This document shows, in pieces, positions 44,722 through 54,145 of a stretch of DNA of 64,000 bases. Position numbers and translations under genes: made by a program. Numbering within the stretch: the first letter of the stretch is position 1; the number at the start of each line of letters is the position of its first letter. The stretch comes from Verrucomicrobiia bacterium. GTDB taxonomy: Bacteria > Verrucomicrobiota > Verrucomicrobiia > Verrucomicrobiales > Akkermansiaceae. A model generated the notes under the pieces. The model was not told where the DNA came from. It worked only from the letters and a program-made list of their open reading frames with translations, and searched no databases. The stretch is from positions 45,474 to 109,473 of the forward strand of contig JAUIJD010000008.1 in the NCBI GenBank assembly GCA_030431475.1. Direction: 5' to 3'.

Positions 44722-46470
44722 ATGGATGAGGCCGATTCCACCGCTCCCGCCCCGCGCCACCGCCTTGCCGTGGGGATCGGGCTCGCCGTGCTCGCGGTCC
44801 TCCTCACCGTCCTCCTGCTTCCGGCCTTCAAGGCACCTCTGATTTTCGACGACAACATGTCGCTCACCCAGGTGGAGACCTTCAAATCCTGGACCGATGC
44901 CCTCGGCCGCGACGTCTTCTCGCTCTTCCGCCCGGTGAAGAACCTGTTCTTCTACCTGATGCACCAGGCGGGCGCCTCCGCCGTCACCTACCACGGGGTC
45001 ACGCTCGTCGCCTATTTCGTCGCGACGCTCGGGGTGTTCACCCTCACCCGGCGTCTCACCCTCAGCCCGCTCTGGGGGCTCGCCGCCGCGGCGATCTGGT
45101 CGCTGTCGGCCGCCCACGTCAGCACCGCCATCTGGCCGAGCGCCCTGAACATCTCGGTCGCGGCCGCGGCGATGACCTTCGGGCTGTCGCTCTGGGACCG
45201 TTGGCGGGAAACGCCGGGCCGACTGCTCGACGGCATCGGCTTCTTCCTCCTGCTGGTGCTCGGCCTCTGCTCCTACGAGACGGCCGTCGCGCTCGCGCCC
45301 ATGGTGGTGATGTTCGATCTCTTCCGGGGACGCCGGATCTTCTCCAAAGGCAGCCTCGCCCGCTACGCCGGCATCGCCGTCGTGGTGCTTGCCTGGCTCG
45401 CCATCCGCCACGGCAACGAAGCCAGCACCGCGCGCCTCGACAATCCCTCGTTCACCGACGAGATCGAAACCTGGCAGATCGCCGCATCGGCTCCCTACTT
45501 CCTCTGGACCCACTTCCTCATGTGGCTCGCCCCCTGGGGACGCATCGAGTTTCTCGGCAGCTACCTGTGGGACCAGTCGATCCCGGCCGTGATCATTCCC
45601 TTCTGCTGGCTCATGCTCGTCGGCATCGCGGTGCTTTGCGCCCGCTTCTGGAAACCCGGAAACCTCTTCGTCCTCGGACTCGCCTGGTTCTTCCTCGCCG
45701 CGTTTCCGTCCGGGAACTTCATCCCACTCGGCAATACCCCCTACGCCGACTACTACGTGCCCATCCCGGCGATCGGGCTGACGATTGCCACGATCGCCGT
45801 GCTCCGCGGCCTGCTCCGACTCTCCCGGAAACCCGGGCTGGACGCCTCGGCCCGCCGCTTCGCGCTGGTACTTGTCGGGCTGATCGTGGCCGCCCGCGCC
45901 GCCAACGTCGTCGAGCTCCGCATCTGGGCCAACTCGTGGGAGAAACCCGCGGTGATGATGGCACGCACCGCCGCGGCCCGCCCGCACCAGTATCTCGCCA
46001 AGATCACCGTCGCCCGGATCATGTACAACAACGGCAACAAGGAGATCGCCGAAGAGCATGCCCGGTCCGCCATCGAGGACACCCAGCTGATCTCCATGCC
46101 CTACATCGTCCTCGGCCAGGTCCACTACGACCGGGAGGAATACGACGACGCCCTCGAGATGATGCTCGCCGCCCGCGACAAGCGGCACGTCTACCACGAA
46201 AGCCCCTACCTCATCGACCTCTACATCGGGCGCATCATCGGCCGCGATCCCGAGCGCACCGACGAGGCCTTCCATTACTTCCTCACGGTCCTCAAGCGCC
46301 AGCACTCGGACTTCCATGTCGATGCCGTCATCTCCGCCGCGGAGATGTTCGGCGAGCACGGCAACTCCGAAATGCAGCGCATCCAGCTCGAGCGCGGTCT
46401 CGAGGTCCACCCCGACCACCCGCGCCTCGTCGAGGCCCTGGAAGCCCTCGACCCCGGAGCCGATGAGTGA
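44722..46470 (+). CDS. polytopic membrane protein, GT-C-like, with C-terminal TPR repeats
   Basis: A 582-residue protein with about nine to ten membrane helices in residues 15-410 and TPR-like helices in ~430-575 (PYIVLGQVHYDREEYDDALE; FHVDAVISAAEMFGEHGNSE). The first extracytoplasmic loop carries an acidic pair, FDDN (D43-D44), right after the first helix, where GT-C glycosyltransferases place their catalytic acidic residues. The layout resembles TMTC-type mannosyltransferases. It would then use a polyprenyl-phosphate sugar. The last 8 bases overlap the HAD-UbiA gene, linking it to a pathway that makes such a donor. The transferase role is inferred. Confidence 0.7.
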   Translation: MDEADSTAPAPRHRLAVGIGLAVLAVLLTVLLLPAFKAPLIFDDNMSLTQVETFKSWTDALGRDVFSLFRPVKNLFFYLMHQAGASAVTYHGVTLVAYFVATLGVFTLTRRLTLSPLWGLAAAAIWSLSAAHVSTAIWPSALNISVAAAAMTFGLSLWDRWRETPGRLLDGIGFFLLLVLGLCSYETAVALAPMVVMFDLFRGRRIFSKGSLARYAGIAVVVLAWLAIRHGNEASTARLDNPSFTDEIETWQIAASAPYFLWTHFLMWLAPWGRIEFLGSYLWDQSIPAVIIPFCWLMLVGIAVLCARFWKPGNLFVLGLAWFFLAAFPSGNFIPLGNTPYADYYVPIPAIGLTIATIAVLRGLLRLSRKPGLDASARRFALVLVGLIVAARAANVVELRIWANSWEKPAVMMARTAAARPHQYLAKITVARIMYNNGNKEIAEEHARSAIEDTQLISMPYIVLGQVHYDREEYDDALEMMLAARDKRHVYHESPYLIDLYIGRIIGRDPERTDEAFHYFLTVLKRQHSDFHVDAVISAAEMFGEHGNSEMQRIQLERGLEVHPDHPRLVEALEALDPGADE

Positions 46471-47908
46471 AACCCCGCACCCCACGGCCGTCCCGCTCTG
46501 CATCGATCTCGACGGCACCTTCATCCGCTCCGACCTGCTGATCGAGGGCGTCCTCCGCCTGCTGCGCCATCGTCCGCTCGACGCCTGGCGCCTGCCGCTC
46601 TGGCTCTCCCGGGGCAAGGCGACGCTCAAGGGCGAGCTCGCCCGCGCCGTGGATCCCCCCGCCACTCCCCCTCCGGTCAACGAGGAGCTGTTCTCCTGGC
46701 TGGAAGAGGAGAAGGCGAAGGGCCGCCGCATCCTGCTCGTCACCGCCTCCCACGAGGAGGCCCTCGGACCGGTCCGCGACCTCTTCCCCTTCGAGGAAAT
46801 CATCGCCTCCGACGACACCCGCAACCTCAAGGGAGAAACCAAGGCCGGGATCCTGGTCGAGCGCTTCGGCGAGGGGGGGTTCGACTACGCGGGCGACTCC
46901 TCGTCCGACCACGCGGTGTGGGAACGCGCCCGGAAAGCCATCGTCATCTACCACGACGAATCGACGCTCACGAAGGCCAAGGCCGTCCACGACGTCGACC
47001 GGTCCTTCTGCACCAACTCGACCTCGTGGCCGGACTGGGTCAAGGCCCTCCGGATCCACCAGTGGGCGAAGAACCTCCTGATCGCGCTGCCGTTCCTCGC
47101 CGGCCACCATTTCCACACCGTCTGGCAGCTCTCCGGCCTCGCCGCGGCCTTCCTCGCCATGAGCCTGTGTGCCTCCGGCACCTACCTCTGGAACGACCTC
47201 CTCGATCTCGAATTCGACCGCGCCCACCCGAGGAAGAAGAAGCGCCTCGCCGCCTCCGGACGCACCAGCCTCCAGCGCATCATCGTCGCCTCCTGCGGAC
47301 TGGTCGCGGCGGGCCTTGTCGGCGGCTTCGTCCTCGACCCGGATTTCGGCCTGCTCCTGCTCGGCTACATCGCGACCACCCTCTCCTACTCGCTCTACTT
47401 CAAGCGCGTCGCCATCGCCGACATCTTCCTTCTCACCTTCCTCTACCTGTCGCGGGTCATCGGCGGCATCATCATCTCCGAAGCCCGGGTCTCCTTCTGG
47501 CTCTTTGCCTTCACCTTCCTCCTGTTCCTGTCGCTCGCCGCGGCCAAGCGCTACGTGGAACTCCGCCTCAACAAGTCGAAGGGCGACGGCGGCATCAAGG
47601 GCCGGGGCTATCTCCAGGACGACCTGCCGACCATTTCCGGCCTCGGCATCGCCAGCGGCGTCGCCTCCTGCATCGTCCTCTCGCTCTACTCCAACAGCGA
47701 CCAGGTCGCCGCCCTCTACCATCGCCACGAGTGGTTCTGGGGCATCTGCGTGATCGCTTTCTACTGGATCACCCGTATCTGGTTCCTGACCCACCGCGGC
47801 CTGATGCACGACGACCCGGTCGTCTTCGCCCTCAAGGACCGCGGCACCTGGGTTCTGGCGCTGGCCGGCCTGGCCTGCGTCCTGCTCGCCCACCCCGTCC
47901 CATCGTGA
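46463..47908 (+). CDS. HAD phosphatase-UbiA prenyltransferase fusion (DPPR synthase-like)
   Basis: A 481-residue protein. The N-terminal ~200 residues are a HAD hydrolase with all motifs: DLDGT (D15, D17), VTAS, K in GETKAGIL, and GDSSSD. The rest is a UbiA-type membrane prenyltransferase with RIHQWAKNLLIALPF, the aspartate-rich WNDLLDLEFDRAHPRKKKR and LSYSLYFKRVAIADIFLL. These closely follow mycobacterial Rv3806c, which adds phosphoribosyl pyrophosphate to decaprenyl phosphate. The HAD part may remove the 5'-phosphate of the product. It overlaps its neighbours at both ends (8 bases upstream; GTGA downstream). Confidence 0.85.
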   Translation: MSETPHPTAVPLCIDLDGTFIRSDLLIEGVLRLLRHRPLDAWRLPLWLSRGKATLKGELARAVDPPATPPPVNEELFSWLEEEKAKGRRILLVTASHEEALGPVRDLFPFEEIIASDDTRNLKGETKAGILVERFGEGGFDYAGDSSSDHAVWERARKAIVIYHDESTLTKAKAVHDVDRSFCTNSTSWPDWVKALRIHQWAKNLLIALPFLAGHHFHTVWQLSGLAAAFLAMSLCASGTYLWNDLLDLEFDRAHPRKKKRLAASGRTSLQRIIVASCGLVAAGLVGGFVLDPDFGLLLLGYIATTLSYSLYFKRVAIADIFLLTFLYLSRVIGGIIISEARVSFWLFAFTFLLFLSLAAAKRYVELRLNKSKGDGGIKGRGYLQDDLPTISGLGIASGVASCIVLSLYSNSDQVAALYHRHEWFWGICVIAFYWITRIWFLTHRGLMHDDPVVFALKDRGTWVLALAGLACVLLAHPVPS

Positions 47909-49200
47909 ACACCACCCGCACCATGCACTCGTGGGGCCGCGTCGCACCGGTCACCACCCAGGTCGACACCCCTGCGTGGGCCGACCGGATCCATCCCGCC
48001 CCCGGCCCCGTGCTCGCCTACGGCCTCGGCCGCTCCTACGGGGACTCCTGCCTCCTCGGCGAGGGTCGGATGATCGAGACCCGCTTCCTCGACCGCATTC
48101 TGGATTTCGATCCCGCCTCCGGGCTCCTGCGGGCGGAGGCCGGCATCTCGCTCGACGCCATCCTTCGCTTCTGCGTGCCGCGGGGCTGGTTCCTTCCGAC
48201 CACTCCCGGCACCCGCCAGGTCACCCTGGGCGGCGCCATCGCGAACGATGTCCACGGCAAGAACCACCACCGGGCCGGTTGCTTCGGCAACCATACGCCG
48301 CGCTTCGAGTTGCTCCGGTCGGACGGCTCCCGGCAGGTCGTCGGCGAGGGCGACCCGCGGCATGCCGCCACCATCGGCGGCCTGGGGCTCACCGGCATCA
48401 TCACCTGGGCCGAACTGCAGCTCGTACCGATCCGCTCGGCGATGCTCGATGTCGAGCTGGTCCGGTTCCGCGGGCTCGACGAGTTCCTCGAGCTTTCGCG
48501 GGACTCGGAGGAGTTCTGGGAGCACACCGTCGCATGGATCGACTGCGCCGCATCCGGCCGGGACCTCGGGCGCGGCATCTTCATCCGGGGAAACTGGTCC
48601 GCCCACGGCGAACTCGCCCCCCACAAACCTCCCGGGGCCTCGGTGCCGGTCGACTTCCCCGACTTCGCCCTCAACCGCTTCACCATCGGCGCCTTCAACA
48701 CCCTCTACTACCGGCGCTTCTTCGGTCGCACGAACTCCCTCCAGCAGCACTACGCGCCGTTCTTCCATCCCCTCGATTCCATCCAGGGCTGGAGCCGGAT
48801 CTACGGCAAGCGCGGCTTCTACCAGTACCAGGTCGTCACCCCCGCCGAGGCCGGCGCGGAACCGATGCGCGAGATGCTCCGGCTGATCTCGGAGAGCGGC
48901 CAGGGTTCCTTCCTCGCGGTGCTCAAGACCTTCGGCGACAAGCCCTCACCCGGCATGCTCTCCTTTCCCTCTCCGGGGATCACCCTCGCGCTCGATTTCG
49001 CCAACCAGGGCAACGCCACCCTCGCGCTCTTCGACCGTCTCGACGAGGCGGCCCGCGCCGGCGACGCCCGCTTCTACCCTGCCAAGGACTCGCGCATGAG
49101 CCGGGCGGACTTCGAGCGGTCGTACCCCCGGCTGGACGAGTTCCGGAGCCATGTCGATCCCGGCATGACCTCCGACTTCTGGAAACGCATGAACCGATGA
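47905..49200 (+). CDS. DprE1-like FAD-dependent polyprenylphosphoryl-ribose oxidase
   Basis: A 431-residue flavoenzyme from GTG 47905, which overlaps the upstream stop in GTGA; ATG 47923 is the alternative. FAD-binding segments are YGLGRSYGDSCLL and PTTPGTRQVTLGGAIANDVH followed by GKNHHRAG. C-terminal motifs are GKRGFYQYQVVTP and the lysine in YPAKDSRMS. It would oxidise the 2'-OH of polyprenyl-phosphoribose to the keto form. The residue matching Mycobacterium Cys387, the benzothiazinone target, is alanine here (A362 in GITLALDF). The next gene overlaps in ATGA. Confidence 0.88.
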   Translation: MNTTRTMHSWGRVAPVTTQVDTPAWADRIHPAPGPVLAYGLGRSYGDSCLLGEGRMIETRFLDRILDFDPASGLLRAEAGISLDAILRFCVPRGWFLPTTPGTRQVTLGGAIANDVHGKNHHRAGCFGNHTPRFELLRSDGSRQVVGEGDPRHAATIGGLGLTGIITWAELQLVPIRSAMLDVELVRFRGLDEFLELSRDSEEFWEHTVAWIDCAASGRDLGRGIFIRGNWSAHGELAPHKPPGASVPVDFPDFALNRFTIGAFNTLYYRRFFGRTNSLQQHYAPFFHPLDSIQGWSRIYGKRGFYQYQVVTPAEAGAEPMREMLRLISESGQGSFLAVLKTFGDKPSPGMLSFPSPGITLALDFANQGNATLALFDRLDEAARAGDARFYPAKDSRMSRADFERSYPRLDEFRSHVDPGMTSDFWKRMNR

Positions 49201-49595
49201 AGCTCGCCGCCGCCTACGCTTTCTTCGCGGCGATCGCCATCGCCGTGAACCTGCTGGTCCAGCTCGTGGTCACCGCGATCGACCCGACGCCGTTCCGCTT
49301 CTGGTCGGCACTGGTGGCGGGCACCGGCGCCGGGCTGGTGGTGAAATACCTACTGGACAAGCAGTACATCTTCCGCGCCCACCACATCCGGGCCCTCCCC
49401 GACCTCGGCCGGAGCTTCTTCCGCTACGCGGCGACCGGCCTTCTGACCACCGGCATCTTCTGGGGACTCCAGCTCGCCTTCCACCACGGTTTCCCCGGGT
49501 GGAGCGCCGCCAAATACATCGGCGGCGCCATCGGACTCACCCTCGGCTACCTCTGGAAGTACCGCCTCGACCGCCGCTTCGCCTTTTCGTCATGA
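49197..49595 (+). CDS. GtrA-like small membrane protein
   Basis: A 132-residue protein with four membrane helices (for example AAYAFFAAIAIAVNLLVQLV; ALVAGTGAGLVVKYLLDKQY; FRYAATGLLTTGIFWGLQLA). GtrA-family features are the KYLLDKQYIF and KYRLDRRFAF stretches. In Mycobacterium the homologue Rv3789 lies beside dprE1/dprE2 and is thought to help move or anchor the arabinose lipid or its transferase. ATGA overlaps at both ends place it in the same polycistron. Confidence 0.88.
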   Translation: MKLAAAYAFFAAIAIAVNLLVQLVVTAIDPTPFRFWSALVAGTGAGLVVKYLLDKQYIFRAHHIRALPDLGRSFFRYAATGLLTTGIFWGLQLAFHHGFPGWSAAKYIGGAIGLTLGYLWKYRLDRRFAFSS

Positions 49596-50335
49596 GCGAC
49601 CCCACGCCCTACCGCGCCGCCGTCTTCGGCGCCACCTCCGCCATCGCCACCGAGACCCTGCGCGCGCTCGTCGCCGAGCGTCCCGCGGAACTGCTTCTGG
49701 TCGGCCGCAATCCGGAGCGCCTTGAAACGCTTGCCGCCGACCTCCGGGCCCGCGGTGCCGAATGCGAGGTCCACGCCACCGACCTGCTCAATCCGGATGC
49801 CCCCTGGGCGTCCATCCTGTCCGGCGGCGACTGGGACCTGTTCCTCATCGCCCACGGTTCCCTCCCCGACCAGCAGGCCACCCTCGACGACCCGCATGCC
49901 ACCGGCCGCGAGATCGACGTGAACCTGATCAGCCCGGTTCGCATCGCAGCCACCTGCGCCCGGATTCTCGAGAAGCAGCAGCGCGGGACGCTCGCGGTAT
50001 TCGGCTCGGTCGCCGGCGACCGCGGGCGCCAGTCGAACTACCTCTACGGCGCCACCAAGGCGGCCCTTGAAACCTTCCTCGCCGGCCTCCGCCACCGCTT
50101 CGCGGAACATCCCGAGGTGAAGATCACCCTGCTCAAGCCGGGCCTGACCGACACCCCGATGACCGCCGACATCGAGAAGGGACCGCTCTTCTCGCCGGCT
50201 TCCAAGGTCGGCGCGGACGCCTGGAGTGCGGTCCGCAAGGGCAAGTCCACCGCCTATCTTCCCGGCTGGTGGCGCTACGTGATGTTCGTCATCCGTCATC
50301 TGCCCGATTTCGTCCTGCACAAGACGAAGCTCTGA
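49592..50335 (+). CDS. DprE2-like short-chain dehydrogenase (keto-pentose reductase)
   Basis: A 247-residue SDR enzyme. The nucleotide site is AAVFGATSAIATETLRAL with LLVGRNPERL. The catalytic region includes AVFGSVAGDRGRQSNYLYGA followed by TKAALE (Ser, Tyr and Lys positions present). In DprE2 the enzyme reduces the keto intermediate to polyprenyl-phosphoryl-arabinose with NADH. The last gene of the operon; it starts inside the gtrA-like stop. Confidence 0.88.
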   Translation: MSDPTPYRAAVFGATSAIATETLRALVAERPAELLLVGRNPERLETLAADLRARGAECEVHATDLLNPDAPWASILSGGDWDLFLIAHGSLPDQQATLDDPHATGREIDVNLISPVRIAATCARILEKQQRGTLAVFGSVAGDRGRQSNYLYGATKAALETFLAGLRHRFAEHPEVKITLLKPGLTDTPMTADIEKGPLFSPASKVGADAWSAVRKGKSTAYLPGWWRYVMFVIRHLPDFVLHKTKL

Positions 50336-50695
50336 GAGAGGTCGTCCCGAAGAGGAAACCCATGGCGCAGGACGTGCGACGCCGTCGCGCAAGGCCTGGC
50401 CAGAGCGTTCCGCACGGGCTGTCCGGTTGCATCACGATCCCGCACCGCCTGGCGCGACGGTGCCGTGCGTCCCGCTGGGGGGTGCCCCCTTCGGCATTGC
50501 GACTCGGTCTCACCAAGGGTGGACATTTTCCAACTACGACACCCATCGGAGGCGGCCGTCCAACTCCATGCGCAGGTTTCCACAATCCACGCGCAAGGAC
50601 GGTCATTGTCTCCTCGGTTCTGAAATCATAGACCGTTAGATGCGTGCAGAGGAAAGGACTTCCGCGCGTGAGCCAACCCAAACCGGCGAGAACCC
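50336..50695. other. non-coding gap before the hydrogenase operon
   Basis: 360 bases without a protein-like frame. It contains a GCGAC-GCC-GTCGC palindrome (50376-50388) and an imperfect relative near 50451-50470, of the same type as those before ychF. The last ~110 bases are less GC-rich (for example GAAATCATAGACCGTTAG) and probably hold the hoxE promoter, but I see no clear boxes. Confidence 0.5.
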
Positions 50696-51229
50696 ATGCC
50701 GCTGATCCACCAGCCCCGGTCGAGGAAGATCGACCACGTCATCGAGCACGCCAGCGGGGACAAACGCTTCAAGATCCTCGAGGTCTTCATGAAGCGCCAC
50801 CAGTTCCGGGCCGACGCCCTGATCGAGGTCCTCCACAAGGCGCAGGAGTTGTTCGGCTACCTTGAGGACGACCTGCTCATCTTCGTCTCGCACCATCTCA
50901 AGCTGCCGCCGAGCCGGGTCTACGGGGTCGCGACCTTCTACCACTTCTTCACCCTCAAGCCGAAGGGCGAGCACACCTGCGTCGTCTGCCTCGGCACCGC
51001 CTGCTACGTGAAGGGAGCCAACAAGGTGCAGGCCGCAATCGAGGAGGCCACCGGCGTGACCGCCGGCGAAACGACGCCCGACAACAAGGTTTCCCTGCTG
51101 ACCGCCCGCTGCATCGGCGCCTGCGGCGTGGCCCCCGCGGTCACCTATGACGGACAGGTCGCCGCCAAGCAAACGCCCGAGGACGCCCTCGCCAAGATCA
51201 AGCAATGGACCGGCCATGACGCGGACTGA
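50696..51229 (+). CDS. hoxE: bidirectional hydrogenase diaphorase subunit HoxE
   Basis: A 177-residue NuoE-type protein with a thioredoxin-like [2Fe-2S] domain. The four cysteines are in CLGTAC (C-x4-C) and CIGAC (C-x3-C). The N-terminal [20 protein letters not shown] segment is typical. It belongs to the NAD(P)-reducing part of a group 3d [NiFe] hydrogenase. It overlaps hoxF by 14 bases. Confidence 0.92.
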   Translation: MPLIHQPRSRKIDHVIEHASGDKRFKILEVFMKRHQFRADALIEVLHKAQELFGYLEDDLLIFVSHHLKLPPSRVYGVATFYHFFTLKPKGEHTCVVCLGTACYVKGANKVQAAIEEATGVTAGETTPDNKVSLLTARCIGACGVAPAVTYDGQVAAKQTPEDALAKIKQWTGHDAD

Positions 51230-52850
51230 ACTCAACGAAATCAAGGAGGCCGAGCTGGCCGCCCGCAAGAGGACCACCATCCGCTGCTGCATGGCGGCCG
51301 GGTGCACTTCGCAGGGATCCGGCGAGCTGCTCAAGAACCTCGAGGCCGCGGTCAGCGAAGCCGGGGCGGAGGACGAGATCGAGGTCCGCGGCGTCGGCTG
51401 CATGCGGCTCTGCTGCCAAGGCCCGCTCGCCCAGGCCGACCCCGGGGGGCCGCTCTACGAGAAGCTCGAACCGAGCGACGCCAAGGCGATCATCGAGTCC
51501 ATTCTCAGCGGCGAGGCCGCGAAGCTCCAGACCGGGGATCCGAAGCACCCCTTCTTCGCCAAGCAGCTCTCGGTCGTGCTGGGCAACAGCGGCGAGATCG
51601 ACCCCGAGCGCATCGAGAGCTACATCGCGGCCGATGGCTACCAGGCCCTCCGCCACGCCCTGCGCGAGATGAGACCCGAGGAGGTCGTGCAGGAGATCAT
51701 GGACAGCGGCCTGCGCGGACGCGGCGGCGGCGGCTACCCGACCGGACTGAAATGGCAGACCGTTTCGAAGGCACGCGGCGACAAGAAATACATCGTCTGC
51801 AACGCCGACGAGGGCGACCCCGGCGCGTTCATGGACCGCACGGTGCTCGAGAGCGACCCGCACGCCATCCTCGAGGGCATGACCCTCGCCGCCTACGCGG
51901 TCGGCGCCGACCAGGGCTACATCTACGTCCGCGCCGAGTACCCGCTGGCGATCGAGCGGCTGCAGAAGGCGATCAAGCAGGCCAAGAAGGCCGGCCTCCT
52001 CGGCGCCCAGATCATGGAGAGCCCGTTCAATTTCTCCATCGACCTCCGGATCGGCGCCGGCGCCTTCGTCTGCGGCGAGGAAACCGCCCTGATGGCCTCG
52101 ATCGAAGGCCGGCGCGGCGTGCCCCGCCCGCGCCCGCCCTTCCCCGCCGAGAGCGGCCTGTGGGGGTGCCCGACGCTGATCAACAACGTCGAGAGCTTCG
52201 CCAACATCGCTCCCATCGTCCGCAACGGCTCGCAGTGGTTCGCCGGCATCGGCACCGAGAAGAGCAAAGGCACCAAGGTCTTCGCGCTGGCCGGCAAGAT
52301 CAGCAACACCGGCATCGTCGAGGTCCCGATGGGTACCCCGCTGCGCACCATCGTCGAGGAAATGGGCGGCGGCGCCCCGGACGGCGGCACGGTCAAGGCG
52401 GTCCAGACCGGCGGCCCCTCCGGCGGCTGCATCCCGGCCGACCACCTCGACACCCCGGTCGAGTACGAGTCGCTCTCGGCCCTCGGCTCAATCATGGGAT
52501 CGGGCGGCATGATCGTCATGGACGAGACCACCAACATGGTCGACGTCGCCCGCTTCTTCATGGAGTTCTGCCGCGACGAGTCCTGCGGCAAGTGCATTCC
52601 CTGCCGCACCGGCACGGTGCAGATGCACCACCTGCTGACCAAGATCATCGACGGCAAGGCCACCGCCCGCGACCTCGCGCTGCTCGAGGAGCTCTGCGAC
52701 ATGGTCAAGCACACCAGCCTCTGCGGCCTGGGCATGACCGCGCCCAACCCGGTGCTCAGCACGCTGCGCTTCTTCCGTGGCGAGTACGAGGAACTTCTCC
52801 AGCCCGATCCCTACGCCAACGGCAGGCCGACCGCGGTCCCCACCTCCTGA
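51216..52850 (+). CDS. hoxF: bidirectional hydrogenase diaphorase subunit HoxF
   Basis: A 544-residue NuoF-like flavoprotein from ATG 51216. An N-terminal 2Fe-2S thioredoxin-like domain has CCMAAGC and CMRLCC. The FMN/NAD(H) site includes [16 protein letters not shown] and [32 protein letters not shown] follows. The 4Fe-4S cluster is held by [12 protein letters not shown] and a later CGLG. It transfers electrons between NAD(P)H and the FeS chain. The hoxU ATG comes 6 bases after its stop. Confidence 0.95.
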   Translation: MTRTELNEIKEAELAARKRTTIRCCMAAGCTSQGSGELLKNLEAAVSEAGAEDEIEVRGVGCMRLCCQGPLAQADPGGPLYEKLEPSDAKAIIESILSGEAAKLQTGDPKHPFFAKQLSVVLGNSGEIDPERIESYIAADGYQALRHALREMRPEEVVQEIMDSGLRGRGGGGYPTGLKWQTVSKARGDKKYIVCNADEGDPGAFMDRTVLESDPHAILEGMTLAAYAVGADQGYIYVRAEYPLAIERLQKAIKQAKKAGLLGAQIMESPFNFSIDLRIGAGAFVCGEETALMASIEGRRGVPRPRPPFPAESGLWGCPTLINNVESFANIAPIVRNGSQWFAGIGTEKSKGTKVFALAGKISNTGIVEVPMGTPLRTIVEEMGGGAPDGGTVKAVQTGGPSGGCIPADHLDTPVEYESLSALGSIMGSGGMIVMDETTNMVDVARFFMEFCRDESCGKCIPCRTGTVQMHHLLTKIIDGKATARDLALLEELCDMVKHTSLCGLGMTAPNPVLSTLRFFRGEYEELLQPDPYANGRPTAVPTS

Positions 52851-52856
52851 AATCCC

Positions 52857-53573
52857 ATGTCAGTCCGCACTCTCACCATCGATGACCAGCCGGTCAGCGT
52901 CGAGGAAGGCGCCTCGGTGCTCGACGCCGCCAAGGCGGCCGGCATCACCATCCCCACCCTCTGCCACATGGACGGCGTCTACGACACCGGCGCCTGCCGC
53001 CTGTGCCTGGTCGAGGTCGAGGGCATCCCGAAACTCCTGCCGGCCTGCTCGACCATCGCCGCCGACGGCTGGGTCGTCCGGACCCAGACCGAGCGCCTGC
53101 AGAAGTACCGCCGGATGACCCTCGAGCTGCTTTTCGCCGAGCGGAACCACGTCTGCTCGGCCTGCGTCGCCAACGGCCACTGCGAGCTCCAGACCATGGC
53201 CTACTCGCAGGGCATGGACCACGTCCGCTACGACTACTGCTATCCGAAGTGGGGCATGGACCTCTCCCACCCGCTGTTCGGGATGGACCACAACCGCTGC
53301 ATCCTCTGCGCCCGCTGCGTCCGCACCTGCTGGCACATCGAGGGGGCCGGCACCAAGAACCTCGCCGGCCGCGGCGCCGGCGCCCACATCATCACCGACA
53401 TGAACGAGGACTGGGGCGACTCCGCAACCTGCACCTGGTGCGGCAAGTGCGTCCAGTCCTGCCCCACCGGCGCCCTCTTCCAGATCGGTGCCACCGCGGG
53501 GGAAATGACCCGCGAACCCGCCCGACTCGCCGACATCATCACCGCCCGGAGGAAAAAGGAATGGAACGTTTGA
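52857..53573 (+). CDS. hoxU: bidirectional hydrogenase diaphorase subunit HoxU
   Basis: A 238-residue FeS protein. The N-terminal plant-type [2Fe-2S] domain has LCHMDGVYDTGACRLCLVEV. A NuoG-like region follows (ERNHVCSACVANGHCELQ, Cys-rich). Two 4Fe-4S motifs close the chain: NRCILCARCVRTC and CTWCGKCVQSCPTGALF. It conducts electrons between HoxEF and HoxY. A strong ribosome site (GGAGGAAAAAGGA) within its end serves hoxY, whose start overlaps it. Confidence 0.95.
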   Translation: MSVRTLTIDDQPVSVEEGASVLDAAKAAGITIPTLCHMDGVYDTGACRLCLVEVEGIPKLLPACSTIAADGWVVRTQTERLQKYRRMTLELLFAERNHVCSACVANGHCELQTMAYSQGMDHVRYDYCYPKWGMDLSHPLFGMDHNRCILCARCVRTCWHIEGAGTKNLAGRGAGAHIITDMNEDWGDSATCTWCGKCVQSCPTGALFQIGATAGEMTREPARLADIITARRKKEWNV

Positions 53574-54100
53574 AGCTCGCCACCATCTGGTTCGGAGGTT
53601 GCTCCGGATGCCACATGTCGTTCCTCGACGTCGATGAGTTTCTCGTCGACCTGATCGACAAGATCGACATCGTCTACAGCCCCATCGTCGATACCAAGGA
53701 GTATCCCGAGGAGGTCGACCTGTGCCTCATCGAAGGCGCGGTCTGCCACGAGGAACACGTTGAGATGGCCCACCACATCCGCCAGCGGACCAAGCTCGTC
53801 TGCTCCTTCGGCGACTGCGCGGTCACCTCCAACGTCTGCGGCATGCGCAACGCGCTCGGCAAGCCCGAGGTGCCGCTGGAATACGCCTACGTCACCCTCG
53901 CCGACACCAACAAGGGCATCCCGGACGACCCGGTCATCGTCCCCAATCTGCTCGAACAGGCCATCCCGCTCCACCAGGTCATTCCCGTCGACCACTACCT
54001 GCCCGGCTGTCCGCCACCGGCCGAGCGGATCAAGGCCCTCATCCTCCACCTCCTCGGCCTCGGGGACCCGCTCACCGGCGACCAGCTCAAGTTCGGCTGA
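53561..54100 (+). CDS. hoxY: [NiFe] hydrogenase small subunit HoxY
   Basis: A 179-residue subunit from ATG 53561, overlapping hoxU by 13 bases. The proximal 4Fe-4S cysteines lie in [19 protein letters not shown] and YLPGCPPP. The short form, without a signal peptide or extra clusters, fits a cytoplasmic group 3d enzyme. It takes electrons from the HoxH active site to HoxU. Confidence 0.95.
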   Translation: MERLKLATIWFGGCSGCHMSFLDVDEFLVDLIDKIDIVYSPIVDTKEYPEEVDLCLIEGAVCHEEHVEMAHHIRQRTKLVCSFGDCAVTSNVCGMRNALGKPEVPLEYAYVTLADTNKGIPDDPVIVPNLLEQAIPLHQVIPVDHYLPGCPPPAERIKALILHLLGLGDPLTGDQLKFG

Positions 54101-54145
54101 TCCCGTTCCGGCATTCGTGCTTCATCATTCGCCATTTCAAATCCC

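Noticed and set aside
44677..46842. 721-codon minus-strand frame
   Set aside because: Antisense of the GT-C/TPR gene; composition of a shadow frame with Glu/Gly/Asp runs.
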